From NCBI GenBank assembly GCA_964347545.1, contig CAYFZZ010000369.1:1-5823 (forward strand): a stretch of DNA of 5,823 nt, in the 5' to 3' direction. This DNA comes from CS4-C045 sp964347545 (GTDB lineage: Bacteria; Planctomycetota; Planctomycetia; Pirellulales; UBA7805). Below the pieces are notes generated by a model. It did not search any database and had not been told where the DNA came from. It saw only the letters and a list, made by a program, of their open reading frames with translations. A program made the translations under genes and the position numbers. Positions 1-5,823 of the stretch are shown here, piece after piece (the stretch's first letter is position 1; every line of letters starts with the position of its first letter).

Positions 1-157
1 TTCCACCCTGAGCGCAGACACTGTGCGAACGCTTGACCGGCGTGAGGCTCAGCAGGTCCACGCTCATGCCCGCCTCGGCCAACTGCATCGTGACCGACAG
101 CCCGGCCAGCCCGCCACCCACCACAACGACTCGATCTTTGGCGGTTGCTTGTGTCAT
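1..157 (-). CDS. sdhA: Succinate dehydrogenase flavoprotein subunit SdhA, N-terminal fragment (runs off the left edge)
   Basis: This is the catalytic FAD subunit of succinate:quinone oxidoreductase (complex II), which oxidises succinate to fumarate on the cytoplasmic face of the inner membrane. Only the first 52 residues are inside the window. They show a Rossmann dinucleotide-binding start: a run of valines, then GGGLAG at residues 14-19 (GxGxxG) on the turn that binds the FAD diphosphate. They also show PVKRSHSVCAQGG at residues 40-52. In this family the His of RSH(S/T) (here His45) carries the covalent 8-alpha-histidyl FAD bond. The same segment occurs in Bacillus subtilis SdhA, which fits the type B anchor encoded upstream. 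The ATG at 157-155 is preceded by a modest AAAGG 10 nt upstream. The gene follows sdhC after 60 nt on the same strand, so co-transcription is very likely. The active-site and capping domains lie outside the window. Family assignment is firm. A fumarate reductase role cannot be excluded from sequence alone. Confidence 0.95.
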   Translation of the reverse strand, partial: MTQATAKDRVVVVGGGLAGLSVTMQLAEAGMSVDLLSLTPVKRSHSVCAQGG

Positions 158-167
158 CAATCTTTTG

Positions 168-172
168 CCTTT
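168..172 (-). promoter_or_regulatory. Probable weak ribosome binding site of sdhA
   Basis: AAAGG on the minus strand lies 10 nt upstream of the ATG at 157. It is the only Shine-Dalgarno-like element in the 60-nt gap after sdhC. The match is short and the spacing slightly long. Confidence 0.4.
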
Positions 173-197
173 GCAGGACGGAATGGTTTCACGGCAT

Positions 198-214
198 TTG
201 GCTGGTACCGCCAA
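198..214. other. Small inverted repeat just after the sdhC stop codon
   Basis: A perfect 5-bp stem (TTGGC/GCCAA) encloses a 7-nt loop and begins 3 nt after the sdhC stop codon (218-220), inside the 60-nt sdhC-sdhA gap. No T-tract follows on the minus strand, so it does not look like a terminator. It could be a short intercistronic hairpin that affects mRNA stability or the SdhC/SdhA ratio, but a 5-bp stem can arise by chance. Confidence 0.3.
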
Positions 215-217
215 TCT

Positions 218-1051
218 CTACTTCCTGACTTCCTGGGATTCGTCACCGTCAATCTCCTGCCGCTCGGCGGGCGAAAACCGTTTCTCGGGCGTCGCCGGGA
301 CTTCCAACAACTGGAGGCGACCTTCGTACATTTGATCTTCTTTTTCCAGCGCCTGCTGCCGGTCGACGCGGGCCATGCCAAACAGGGCGGACATGCCTAG
401 CACGAGGATCGCGATTCCGATCCCACTACACAGCCAGCCGGCGCGACGCTGAGCCTGCGGGCTGGTCCACACCCCCCAGGTGATCCCCATCGTCCAGATC
501 CCGTTGGCCAGATGGTAGACGCAGGCGGTAATGCCGATCGCGTACAAGGTCACCACCACGCCCGACTGGAGGGCCAGCGCCGCGCTGCTGGCGGCGTTGT
601 AGGGACGAAAGCGGGCGCCTCCTAGCGGTTCGGCCAGATACTTCAGCCACCATTCGGAGTGAAACCAGCCATGCATGTGGAACACGTGCCAGGCGATGAA
701 GACGAAGGCAATCATCCCGGTGGCTCGCTGGAGGGCGTAACGGACGTTGCCGCTGTAGGGATAGTTGCCCGTGTTGGGCAGCCCCCCGGCCACGATCACG
801 ACGCCGATGATCGCGTGGAACAGAATGGGCAGGAAGATGAATCCCCACTCGACCAGCGGCAACAGCGGGCCCAACCCGTGGATCGCGTAGACGTTTTTTT
901 GGAAGACCTCCGGCCCGGCCAGGACGCTGGCGTTGGTCAACAGATGGACCACCATGTAGGCGCCCACGGGGACCAGTCCGCTGAGCGAGTGCAGCCGCCG
1001 AATCAGGAATTCGTGCCGGGCCATAAACGAAATCTGGGACGGTGCGGCCAC
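218..1051 (-). CDS. sdhC: Succinate dehydrogenase cytochrome b558 subunit SdhC (type B, di-haem membrane anchor)
   Basis: This is the membrane anchor of complex II. It holds SdhA/SdhB on the inner membrane and carries electrons through two b haems to the quinone. It has 277 residues with five hydrophobic segments, at roughly 24-45, 67-90, 108-130, 160-186 and 205-227. Family signatures are RRLHSL (18-23), LPILFHAIIG (74-83), NTGNY (93-97), QRATG (108-112), AWH (120-122) and YHLANG (179-184). By comparison with B. subtilis SdhC, the axial haem ligands should be His36, His79, His122 and His180, and all four are present. The GTG start at 1051 is chosen because AAGGAAG (1056-1062) ends 4 nt upstream. 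The frame stays open to an ATG at 1162, but that extension is Arg/Gln/Ser-rich and unlike the family. The Met at 1024 (residue 10) has no Shine-Dalgarno and remains the alternative. B. subtilis SdhC is about 202 residues; the extra length is a longer segment III-IV loop (about 131-158) and a charged C-terminal tail (228-277). sdhA follows after 60 nt. Confidence 0.95.
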   Translation of the reverse strand: MAAPSQISFMARHEFLIRRLHSLSGLVPVGAYMVVHLLTNASVLAGPEVFQKNVYAIHGLGPLLPLVEWGFIFLPILFHAIIGVVIVAGGLPNTGNYPYSGNVRYALQRATGMIAFVFIAWHVFHMHGWFHSEWWLKYLAEPLGGARFRPYNAASSAALALQSGVVVTLYAIGITACVYHLANGIWTMGITWGVWTSPQAQRRAGWLCSGIGIAILVLGMSALFGMARVDRQQALEKEDQMYEGRLQLLEVPATPEKRFSPAERQEIDGDESQEVRK

Positions 1052-1055
1052 AATG

Positions 1056-1062
1056 CTTCCTT
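1056..1062 (-). promoter_or_regulatory. Ribosome binding site that fixes the GTG start of sdhC
   Basis: On the minus strand the sequence AAGGAAG is followed by CATT and then the GTG codon at 1051-1049. The AAGGA core ends 6 nt before the start codon, which is close to ideal spacing. Neither the in-frame ATG at 1162 nor the ATG at 1024 has comparable purine-rich sequence at a suitable distance. This site therefore decides between three possible starts. Confidence 0.75.
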
Positions 1063-1141
1063 TTGACTGCGATTGGGCTGAGCTTCGCCGCCGGCGGTTT
1101 TCGGGGGTTGCCGGCTGCTGAGCGGCCCTGCCGATCAGGTG

Positions 1142-1158
1142 GGCTGGCAGACCCAGCC
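1142..1158. other. Hairpin in the putative sdhC leader
   Basis: GGCTGG (1142-1147) and CCAGCC (1153-1158) form a perfect 6-bp GC-rich stem around a 5-nt loop. If transcription starts near 1181, this sits about 25-40 nt into the sdh leader. No T-tract follows and no known riboswitch is recognised. It may be incidental in such GC-rich DNA. Confidence 0.3.
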
Positions 1159-1187
1159 GCACCGGGCCACGGCAGCAAGACCCTGGT

Positions 1188-1193
1188 AGTATA
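1188..1193 (-). promoter_or_regulatory. Possible -10 element of the sdh operon
   Basis: TATACT on the minus strand differs from the sigma-70 consensus TATAAT at one position and is the most AT-rich hexamer in an otherwise very GC-rich gap. It lies about 140 nt upstream of the sdhC GTG, which would give a leader of roughly 130 nt. The sequence 17 nt further upstream (CTTTCC, 1211-1216) is a poor -35 match and there is no extended -10 TG. The call rests on a single hexamer and is tentative. Confidence 0.3.
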
Positions 1194-1240
1194 GGGAAGC
1201 GGCTGCGGTGGGAAAGGGAGCCCGCCGGCGCTGCGGGAGG

Positions 1241-1267
1241 AAGCGGCGGCAGGGACGAAGCGGCGGC
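1241..1267. repeat. Short direct repeat AAGCGGCGGC, two copies 17 bp apart
   Basis: Perfect 10-bp copies occur at 1241-1250 and 1258-1267. A looser relative starts near 1197 (AAGCGGCTGCGG) and is followed by GTGGGA, as the third copy is followed by CGGTGGGA. The copies lie upstream of the putative sdh -10 element. They could be regulator-binding half-sites or degenerate GC-rich sequence. No known operator is recognised. Confidence 0.35.
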
Positions 1268-1348
1268 CGGTGGGAGGGTGCCGAGGGAGCCGCGGATACG
1301 CAGGCGGATGGGGAGGACCGCGGTGCGGGGCCGAGGTCCCTAAGCGGA

Positions 1349-4300
1349 TCAGCTGTCAGGATCCTCTAAAGAGCCATACTCCGAGGCGGCATCTTGCGGC
1401 GAACCATCGTCGGGAGAGCCATCTTCAGGCGAGGCATCCGGCGGGACGGGCTGGAGGGCGAGCCAGCCTTCCATTTGCTGGTACCGTAACCGGTCACTAA
1501 CGCTCAGTTTTTGCGGCGACAGATCCATCCGCTCCGCTTCCCCCAGGGCTTTCAGCGCGGCGTTGCGATCGCCGGCACACCGATAGGCCAGGGCCAGATG
1601 AAAGTAATACAGGCCCGAATCGGCACCGAAACTGGTGGCTTCTTCCAGTTGGTCGATTGCCTCACGGCACTGGCCTTGAGCCAGGTAGATCATGGCTCGC
1701 GAGTCCAGGATGGAGGGGTGGGGCCCCAGCAGTCTGATGGCCGTATCGACCAGCCGCAGGGTTTCCCGGTCCGTGTTGCCGTGGAGGGCACGCAAGTAGG
1801 CCAGGTTGTTGATCGCAATCCCTCGCTGCTGCGGGGTCAGGTTGCCTCGCAAGGCTTCGCTCAACACGTTCTCCGCCTCCTCTCCCCGGCCCAACATTTC
1901 CAAGGCCGAAGACCAGTTCAGCTTCAGTTCCAGGTCGTCGGGACTCTTGGCCAGCGCCTGCTGGACCCACTGGCCGGCCTGCTCGACTTGTTCCTCGGTG
2001 ATCTGCGACGGTTGTTGATTGATGCCGAACAGCGCCATCCGCGCGACGTTGCCCAGGTTTTCGTCGGTCATGCGGCTGGCCGCCAGCTGGAAGGCCTCGT
2101 CGATCCGGCCATGGCGGGCCAGGAAGCCGGGCAGGACCAACGTTTGGCGGGAGGTCAGCTTGTCAAAGGTGATGAATTTTTCTTCGGCGGCATCGGTAAA
2201 GTTCAGCATTTCCAGGAGGTCGGCCACCTGCCGGAGGCGACCGGCATCGGTGGGCTGGAGCGACTCGGGCAACCAGGACTCGACCAGTTGCCGCGCGGCT
2301 TCGATCTCGCCCGTGCCAGCCAGGGCCTGAGCCTGCGATTTCAGGCTGCGATAAGAGTTCGGTTCCAGCTTGACCAGCCGCTCGGTCCACTGCAGGGCCG
2401 AGTCAAATTCCCGGTGTTGGTTCAGCATTTCGCATAACCGCGCCAGCACCTCGACATTCTTGGGGTTTTGGCTGACCAGGTCGACCATCAGGTCCCGGGC
2501 CTTGCTCCACCGACCTGCTTGGTCGTAGAGCCGAGCCATGGTTATCTGCTGAGCCAAATTAAGCGATTTTCTTTCGCCTTGGAGCCGCTCCAGCTCGCGA
2601 AGTGCCTCTTGCCGAAAGTACGGTTCGACGCGCCCTCCCAGCAGCTCGGCCCTCAGCTGCCGGTCCATCTCGTCCAGCTGGCCGGCTTCTGCATTGGCAT
2701 TCAGCAGGGCCAGGGCCGTGCGAAATTTCTGGTAGTCGCCACCCTGTGCCAGCAGGGGGGCCAGCATGCGGCGAGCCCAGATGGCGTGGGGCGAGCGGGA
2801 CGGCTGACCGCTGTCGGTCAGCTGGAGGATGCCCTTCAGGTGATGTTCTGCCTGCAGCTGTTGGCCGGTTCCCAGGTAAAAAGCGGCGACGCTGCGCCGC
2901 AACACCAGATCCTCTGGCGCGGTCGTCAGCGCCGTTTGATAATACTGTTCGGCCATGGCAAAGTTGCCCAGCAAGGCGTAGGCCTGGGCCAGCAGCCAGG
3001 GGGCCTGGTCGGTCGCCAAAAAGTTTTCCGCTCGGCGGATAAAGTCCTCGGCCTCGGCCGGGCGACCGGTTCGCACCAGGTGTTCGATCAGCGTCAGCCA
3101 GGCCTGGGGCAACTGGGGCGCCAGCTGCAGAGCCCGTAAGAAGGCCTGCGTGGCTTCTTGCGGCTTCTGCAAGTGGTTCAGCACCCGTCCCTTCCAAAGA
3201 AAGCTTTCGGGATCGACCGAATCGGGCGCAACCGCATCGCTCAAGGCGGTCAACGCCTCGGCCTGGTCACCTCCCAGGGCCTCCAGGAGGACCTTGTGAC
3301 GCAGCATGGCCTGGGGGACGGTGCTCAAGCTTTGCATGGCAAGTCGAGCTTCGTCGTAACGCGTCTCGGCCATCAGCAGTTCCACCAGTCGGCGGACCGC
3401 GGCGGGTCGCAGCGGCCCCAGATCGAGTGCTTCCTGATAGAAAGAAATCGCGCTTTCGGGATGGCCCTGCAGGTCGCTGATTTCGGCATTCAGCAACACA
3501 CTGCGATCCCATTCCGGTCTGACCTTGATCAGGTCTTCGGCCAAGAGGGCCGCCTGCGACAGGTCATCGCTCCCCGCCGGATCCTGTCGGTAGCTGGCCA
3601 CCAGCTGCCTGGCCCGAAACAGCTCGACCTCGGGGCTCTGCGGGCCAAATGCCTTTTTCATCTGGTCGATGACCGCGATTCCCCCCAGTTCGTCTCCCCG
3701 CTCCTGACTGAAGTTGAACAGGCGTTCCGCCATCTGCAGGTCGGTGGGCTGCGAACGGACCGCGTTTTCCCAGCAACGGGCAACGGCATCCAGGTCCCGC
3801 GGGGAGAGGTTGTAGTAGGCCTCGCCGAGTGCCTGCCACAACGGGAACTGATCCGCTTCGCTGAAATCGCCGACCCCCATCTCCAGTTCCGTCAGCTGGG
3901 CCTTCAGGTCGGGAGCGTTCACCGCCCGCAACAGCTGAATTTTCATACGGCGCAACTCCGCCGAATCTTTCCAGGCCCGCTGGCTGGCCTTCAGAGCGGT
4001 ATCGATCAGTTTCAGGCCAGCCGCCGGGCCTTTCTGTTGGACGACCAGCTGCAGGTAGGCTCGCTGTAACCGTCGGTCGTCCGGGCTGTTCCGCAGCGCA
4101 TCGCGCAACACGGCCGCCGCCCCGTCCGGATCCTGGTCTTTCAGCAGCTTGTCCGCCGCCAGCAGAGCCTCGGGGACCTGCTCTTGCCCCACGGATCGGC
4201 TGATCGCCTCCCGCGCCGCTTCCACTTCACGAGCAAGATTCCGGTTGTCCGGCTGCCGCTGCTGCAGAGTCAGCGCGACCTGGTACATCGCGCGGGCCAA

Positions 4301-5761
4301 GGCTGCGTCCTGAGCAAACACCTCGGCGCCCATGTTTTCTCGAAGCCGAACCAGCCACTTGTAGGCCTGATCGTACTTCTGCAGCCGGACCAGCGCCGAA
4401 ACCATCCCCCGGGCCGCCGACAGGGTACCGCTGGAAATCTTCAGGGCCCGCTGGTACGACTCCACTTCCTGGTCGATGCGCCCCAGATTGGCATAGCACC
4501 GGGCCAGCAACAGGTTGACATTCACTGCCAGGCCGGGGTTGGTCGCCAGCTGCGGGCGGACCTCTTCCAGCCGCCGGCTGGCCTCCAGCCACTTGCCCTG
4601 CAGTAAGGGCACCTGGGCCACGGCCAGCTCGATCCGGACCAGCGGGAATTCCAGCTGCTTCATCCGCTCGATGGTCGCGACGGCACTTTCCACGTCGTTT
4701 TGCTGCAGCTGAGCCTCGAAGAGGTACCACACCAGGTCCAGGCTGTCGGGGATCTGCTGCAGACCTTCCTCGTAAGCCTGCAGGGCCCCCGGCAGATCTT
4801 TTTCGAGCAGCGCGATGCGACCCTTTAAGACATAGCTGCGGTGGTCTCGGGGATGTTCCGCGATGGCGATCTTCAAAAACTTGCCCGCCCGCTCGTAATC
4901 TTTGTCGCTGACCGCCAATACGGCGTTTTCCAGCAACACATCCAGGTCCTTGGGGGCCAGCTCGTACGCTTTCCGCAAGTGCTGGTGAGCCTGCTCGAGC
5001 CGCGCGTCCCGCGATGGCTCCGGCGCGCGGGAGAGGGATCCTCTGAGGTAACGCCCCACTCTCATGTGGACCTCGGCCAAATCAGGATTGGCCGTCACCA
5101 GCTGCTGCATCACGCGGTCGGCCATCCGGAGATTCCGCTGTTTATTTTCCAGCAAGTGGGCCAACAGCACGTAGGCCTTGATCAGGTGGGCATCACTGGC
5201 CATCTCCGGGTCAAACTGCTGGTTGGCGGAATCGTAACCCACGATCCCGTTCAGCCGCTCGATGGCCTGGTCAATCTGATCCATCGCGGACAAGGCCAGC
5301 GCATATTGCAGTTGCATGGCCGGATCGAGCTCGCCGGTAGACTCCAATTCCTCGATGCGCCGACGAGCCTCGTCAAAATAGCCGACCTTGACCAGCAAGT
5401 CGGCCAAGCGGTAGCGGATGTCCTGCCGTTGGGGCGCCTTCCGCAAGGCGCGGCTCATGAATTGATAGGCCGAACGAACATCGTGGGGGGACGCGCGCCC
5501 CTGGGCACCATCGACCACGTCCGCGGCCAGCAGGGCCGCCTGGCAGATCTTTTCGCTGTCATCCGGATTGCGAGCCAGATATTGACTGTAATGCTTTAAC
5601 GCCTGACGGGGGTTGCCCGCTTCCTGCGCAGACTCCGCCTGGCTCAAAAAAAGCTTCGCGTTGCGATCCACGTTGAAGGCCCACAACAGGTGCACGCCCC
5701 CGGCAATCAAAACCATGGGCACCACCAGGCAGACCAGAAATTTGACGTTCAATCGTCGCAT
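1349..5761 (-). CDS. Giant membrane-anchored tetratricopeptide-repeat (TPR) protein
   Basis: This 1470-residue protein has one hydrophobic segment (about 8-28) after a basic MRRLNVK start. There is no obvious AxA cleavage site, so it is probably an uncleaved anchor that places the rest outside the cytoplasm. The remainder is an alpha-solenoid of TPR-like helix pairs, for example at 34-67, 191-226, 273-306, 307-340, 412-444, 529-562, 640-675, 752-785, 851-884, 919-951, 1103-1136, 1276-1309, 1349-1381 and 1382-1415. Typical positions are small residues at helix contacts, Y/F before the second-helix A, and a Pro at the unit end (ARNPDD, AEHPRD, LEPNS). Residues about 1312-1432 form a conserved-looking end module. 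The tail (1442-1470) is acidic. No catalytic motif is visible. TPR solenoids bind proteins, so a scaffold or assembly role is inferred. The ATG at 5761 is preferred because it gives a normal anchor start; a GTG at 5800 would add 13 residues, and neither has a good Shine-Dalgarno. Remote similarity to PEP-CTERM-system TPR proteins is possible but unproven. Confidence 0.93.
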   Translation of the reverse strand: MRRLNVKFLVCLVVPMVLIAGGVHLLWAFNVDRNAKLFLSQAESAQEAGNPRQALKHYSQYLARNPDDSEKICQAALLAADVVDGAQGRASPHDVRSAYQFMSRALRKAPQRQDIRYRLADLLVKVGYFDEARRRIEELESTGELDPAMQLQYALALSAMDQIDQAIERLNGIVGYDSANQQFDPEMASDAHLIKAYVLLAHLLENKQRNLRMADRVMQQLVTANPDLAEVHMRVGRYLRGSLSRAPEPSRDARLEQAHQHLRKAYELAPKDLDVLLENAVLAVSDKDYERAGKFLKIAIAEHPRDHRSYVLKGRIALLEKDLPGALQAYEEGLQQIPDSLDLVWYLFEAQLQQNDVESAVATIERMKQLEFPLVRIELAVAQVPLLQGKWLEASRRLEEVRPQLATNPGLAVNVNLLLARCYANLGRIDQEVESYQRALKISSGTLSAARGMVSALVRLQKYDQAYKWLVRLRENMGAEVFAQDAALARAMYQVALTLQQRQPDNRNLAREVEAAREAISRSVGQEQVPEALLAADKLLKDQDPDGAAAVLRDALRNSPDDRRLQRAYLQLVVQQKGPAAGLKLIDTALKASQRAWKDSAELRRMKIQLLRAVNAPDLKAQLTELEMGVGDFSEADQFPLWQALGEAYYNLSPRDLDAVARCWENAVRSQPTDLQMAERLFNFSQERGDELGGIAVIDQMKKAFGPQSPEVELFRARQLVASYRQDPAGSDDLSQAALLAEDLIKVRPEWDRSVLLNAEISDLQGHPESAISFYQEALDLGPLRPAAVRRLVELLMAETRYDEARLAMQSLSTVPQAMLRHKVLLEALGGDQAEALTALSDAVAPDSVDPESFLWKGRVLNHLQKPQEATQAFLRALQLAPQLPQAWLTLIEHLVRTGRPAEAEDFIRRAENFLATDQAPWLLAQAYALLGNFAMAEQYYQTALTTAPEDLVLRRSVAAFYLGTGQQLQAEHHLKGILQLTDSGQPSRSPHAIWARRMLAPLLAQGGDYQKFRTALALLNANAEAGQLDEMDRQLRAELLGGRVEPYFRQEALRELERLQGERKSLNLAQQITMARLYDQAGRWSKARDLMVDLVSQNPKNVEVLARLCEMLNQHREFDSALQWTERLVKLEPNSYRSLKSQAQALAGTGEIEAARQLVESWLPESLQPTDAGRLRQVADLLEMLNFTDAAEEKFITFDKLTSRQTLVLPGFLARHGRIDEAFQLAASRMTDENLGNVARMALFGINQQPSQITEEQVEQAGQWVQQALAKSPDDLELKLNWSSALEMLGRGEEAENVLSEALRGNLTPQQRGIAINNLAYLRALHGNTDRETLRLVDTAIRLLGPHPSILDSRAMIYLAQGQCREAIDQLEEATSFGADSGLYYFHLALAYRCAGDRNAALKALGEAERMDLSPQKLSVSDRLRYQQMEGWLALQPVPPDASPEDGSPDDGSPQDAASEYGSLEDPDS
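1364..1438 (-). repeat. Acidic pentapeptide repeat tail of the TPR protein (15-bp units)
   Basis: Residues 1442-1466 read as five consecutive pentads: DASPE, DGSPD, DGSPQ, DAASE and YGSLE, followed by DPDS at the end. In the DNA the best-matched units are 15-bp neighbours at 1401-1415 and 1416-1430. The tail has many Asp/Glu and Pro and no hydrophobic core, so it should be disordered. It looks like a small in-frame tandem expansion at the end of the gene. Confidence 0.75.
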
Positions 5762-5823
5762 GAGATCAGCACCGCTGTGCCGCAGCCGGCGTGACACCAC
5801 ACCCCGGCCCGGCCCCCACTGGG
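5762..5823 (-). other. Right edge: upstream flank of the TPR gene, possibly the end of an overlapping gene
   Basis: These 62 bases hold no clear promoter or Shine-Dalgarno site for the TPR gene. On the minus strand one frame is open from the window edge and ends at a TGA (5767-5765), leaving four bases before the ATG at 5761. Its last residues would be GVTPAAAQRC. Such close spacing would fit translational coupling to an upstream gene, but 17 or so codons are too few to call a gene. The GTG at 5800 is an alternative TPR start in this flank. Confidence 0.3.

Larger units (their letters stand above)
1052..1348. other. Intergenic region between the TPR gene and sdhC: probable sdh leader and promoter region
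   Basis: This 297-bp stretch has no convincing coding potential: the sdhC frame stays open to 1162 but encodes atypical Arg-rich sequence. It holds, from right to left, a 5-bp inverted repeat (1315-1319 with 1335-1339), a G-rich plus strand from about 1194 to 1340 with a direct repeat AAGCGGCGGC (1241-1250 and 1258-1267), a possible -10 box (1188-1193), a perfect 6-bp hairpin (1142-1158), a 10-bp palindrome CCGCCGGCGG (1088-1097) and the sdhC Shine-Dalgarno site. I found no GC stem followed by a T-run on the minus strand, so no intrinsic terminator for the TPR gene is evident. Read-through into sdhC is possible. Confidence 0.6.

Noticed and set aside
659..1066. Plus-strand open frame opposite sdhC
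   Set aside because: The minus strand encodes SdhC with its four haem His residues intact. The plus-strand product is a charged Asp/Gln/His-rich sequence typical of the complement of a membrane protein gene.
1315..1339. Inverted repeat GGACC/GGTCC downstream of the TPR stop codon as a terminator
   Set aside because: The stem has only 5 bp with a 15-base loop and no T-run follows on the minus strand. It does not meet the criteria for an intrinsic terminator.
1511..2437. Long plus-strand open frame (308 codons) opposite the TPR gene
   Set aside because: It lies wholly antisense to the TPR coding sequence. Its product is rich in Gln, Gly, Arg and Val without a recognisable domain, and the opposite strand has a continuous, repeat-structured protein. 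High G/C at third positions leaves few stops on the opposite strand.
3158..4069. Plus-strand open frame of 303 codons inside the TPR gene
   Set aside because: It is antisense to well-formed TPR units, has no family signature and no Shine-Dalgarno support. It is a by-product of the codon bias of the real gene.
4841..5599. Plus-strand open frame of 252 codons
   Set aside because: It is also antisense to the TPR gene, opposite its N-terminal repeats, with no recognisable motif. The same explanation applies.
1349..5761. The TPR gene as two or more genes joined by a frameshift or fusion
   Set aside because: A single frame runs without interruption, and repeat character and base use are similar throughout. 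No internal start with a ribosome site or domain break was seen.
1..5823. Mobile element, CRISPR array, phage or defence system
   Set aside because: No transposase, integrase, terminal inverted repeats, regularly spaced repeats or known defence domains are visible. The genes are respiratory enzyme subunits and one TPR protein.

Overview
The window reads as chromosomal DNA of a GC-rich bacterium, most likely a planctomycete of the Pirellulales type. This is an inference from three things: the B. subtilis/Wolinella-like (type B) succinate dehydrogenase, a very large membrane-anchored TPR protein whose C-terminal module resembles TPR proteins I associate with planctomycetes, and the strong G/C preference at third codon positions. 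No marker gene here proves the phylum.

All three genes are on the minus strand, so transcription runs from right to left. From right to left: (1) 5761-1349, a 1470-residue protein with an N-terminal membrane anchor, at least 20 TPR-like units and an acidic tail of pentapeptide repeats; (2) 1348-1052, a 297-bp non-coding stretch with strong strand asymmetry, small hairpins and a possible -10 element for the downstream genes; (3) 1051-218, sdhC, the di-heme cytochrome b558 membrane anchor of succinate:quinone oxidoreductase, best started at a GTG with a clear Shine-Dalgarno sequence; (4) 157-1, the first 52 codons of sdhA, the FAD subunit, which runs off the left edge. The order C then A matches the sdhCAB/frdCAB operons of type B enzymes, so sdhB probably lies beyond the left edge.

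SdhC and SdhA belong to one complex. SdhA oxidises succinate on a covalently bound FAD, electrons would pass through the iron-sulfur subunit SdhB (not in the window) and then through the two haems of SdhC to a quinone, probably menaquinone. The TPR protein has no recognisable catalytic domain and no visible link to the enzyme beyond being upstream on the same strand. It is probably a separate unit, acting as an extracytoplasmic scaffold.

I see no tRNA, rRNA, CRISPR array, insertion sequence, integrase or phage gene. The many long open frames on the plus strand lie opposite the real genes and are by-products of codon bias. The least explained object is the giant TPR protein. The rest is ordinary respiratory metabolism with a few local details worth checking.
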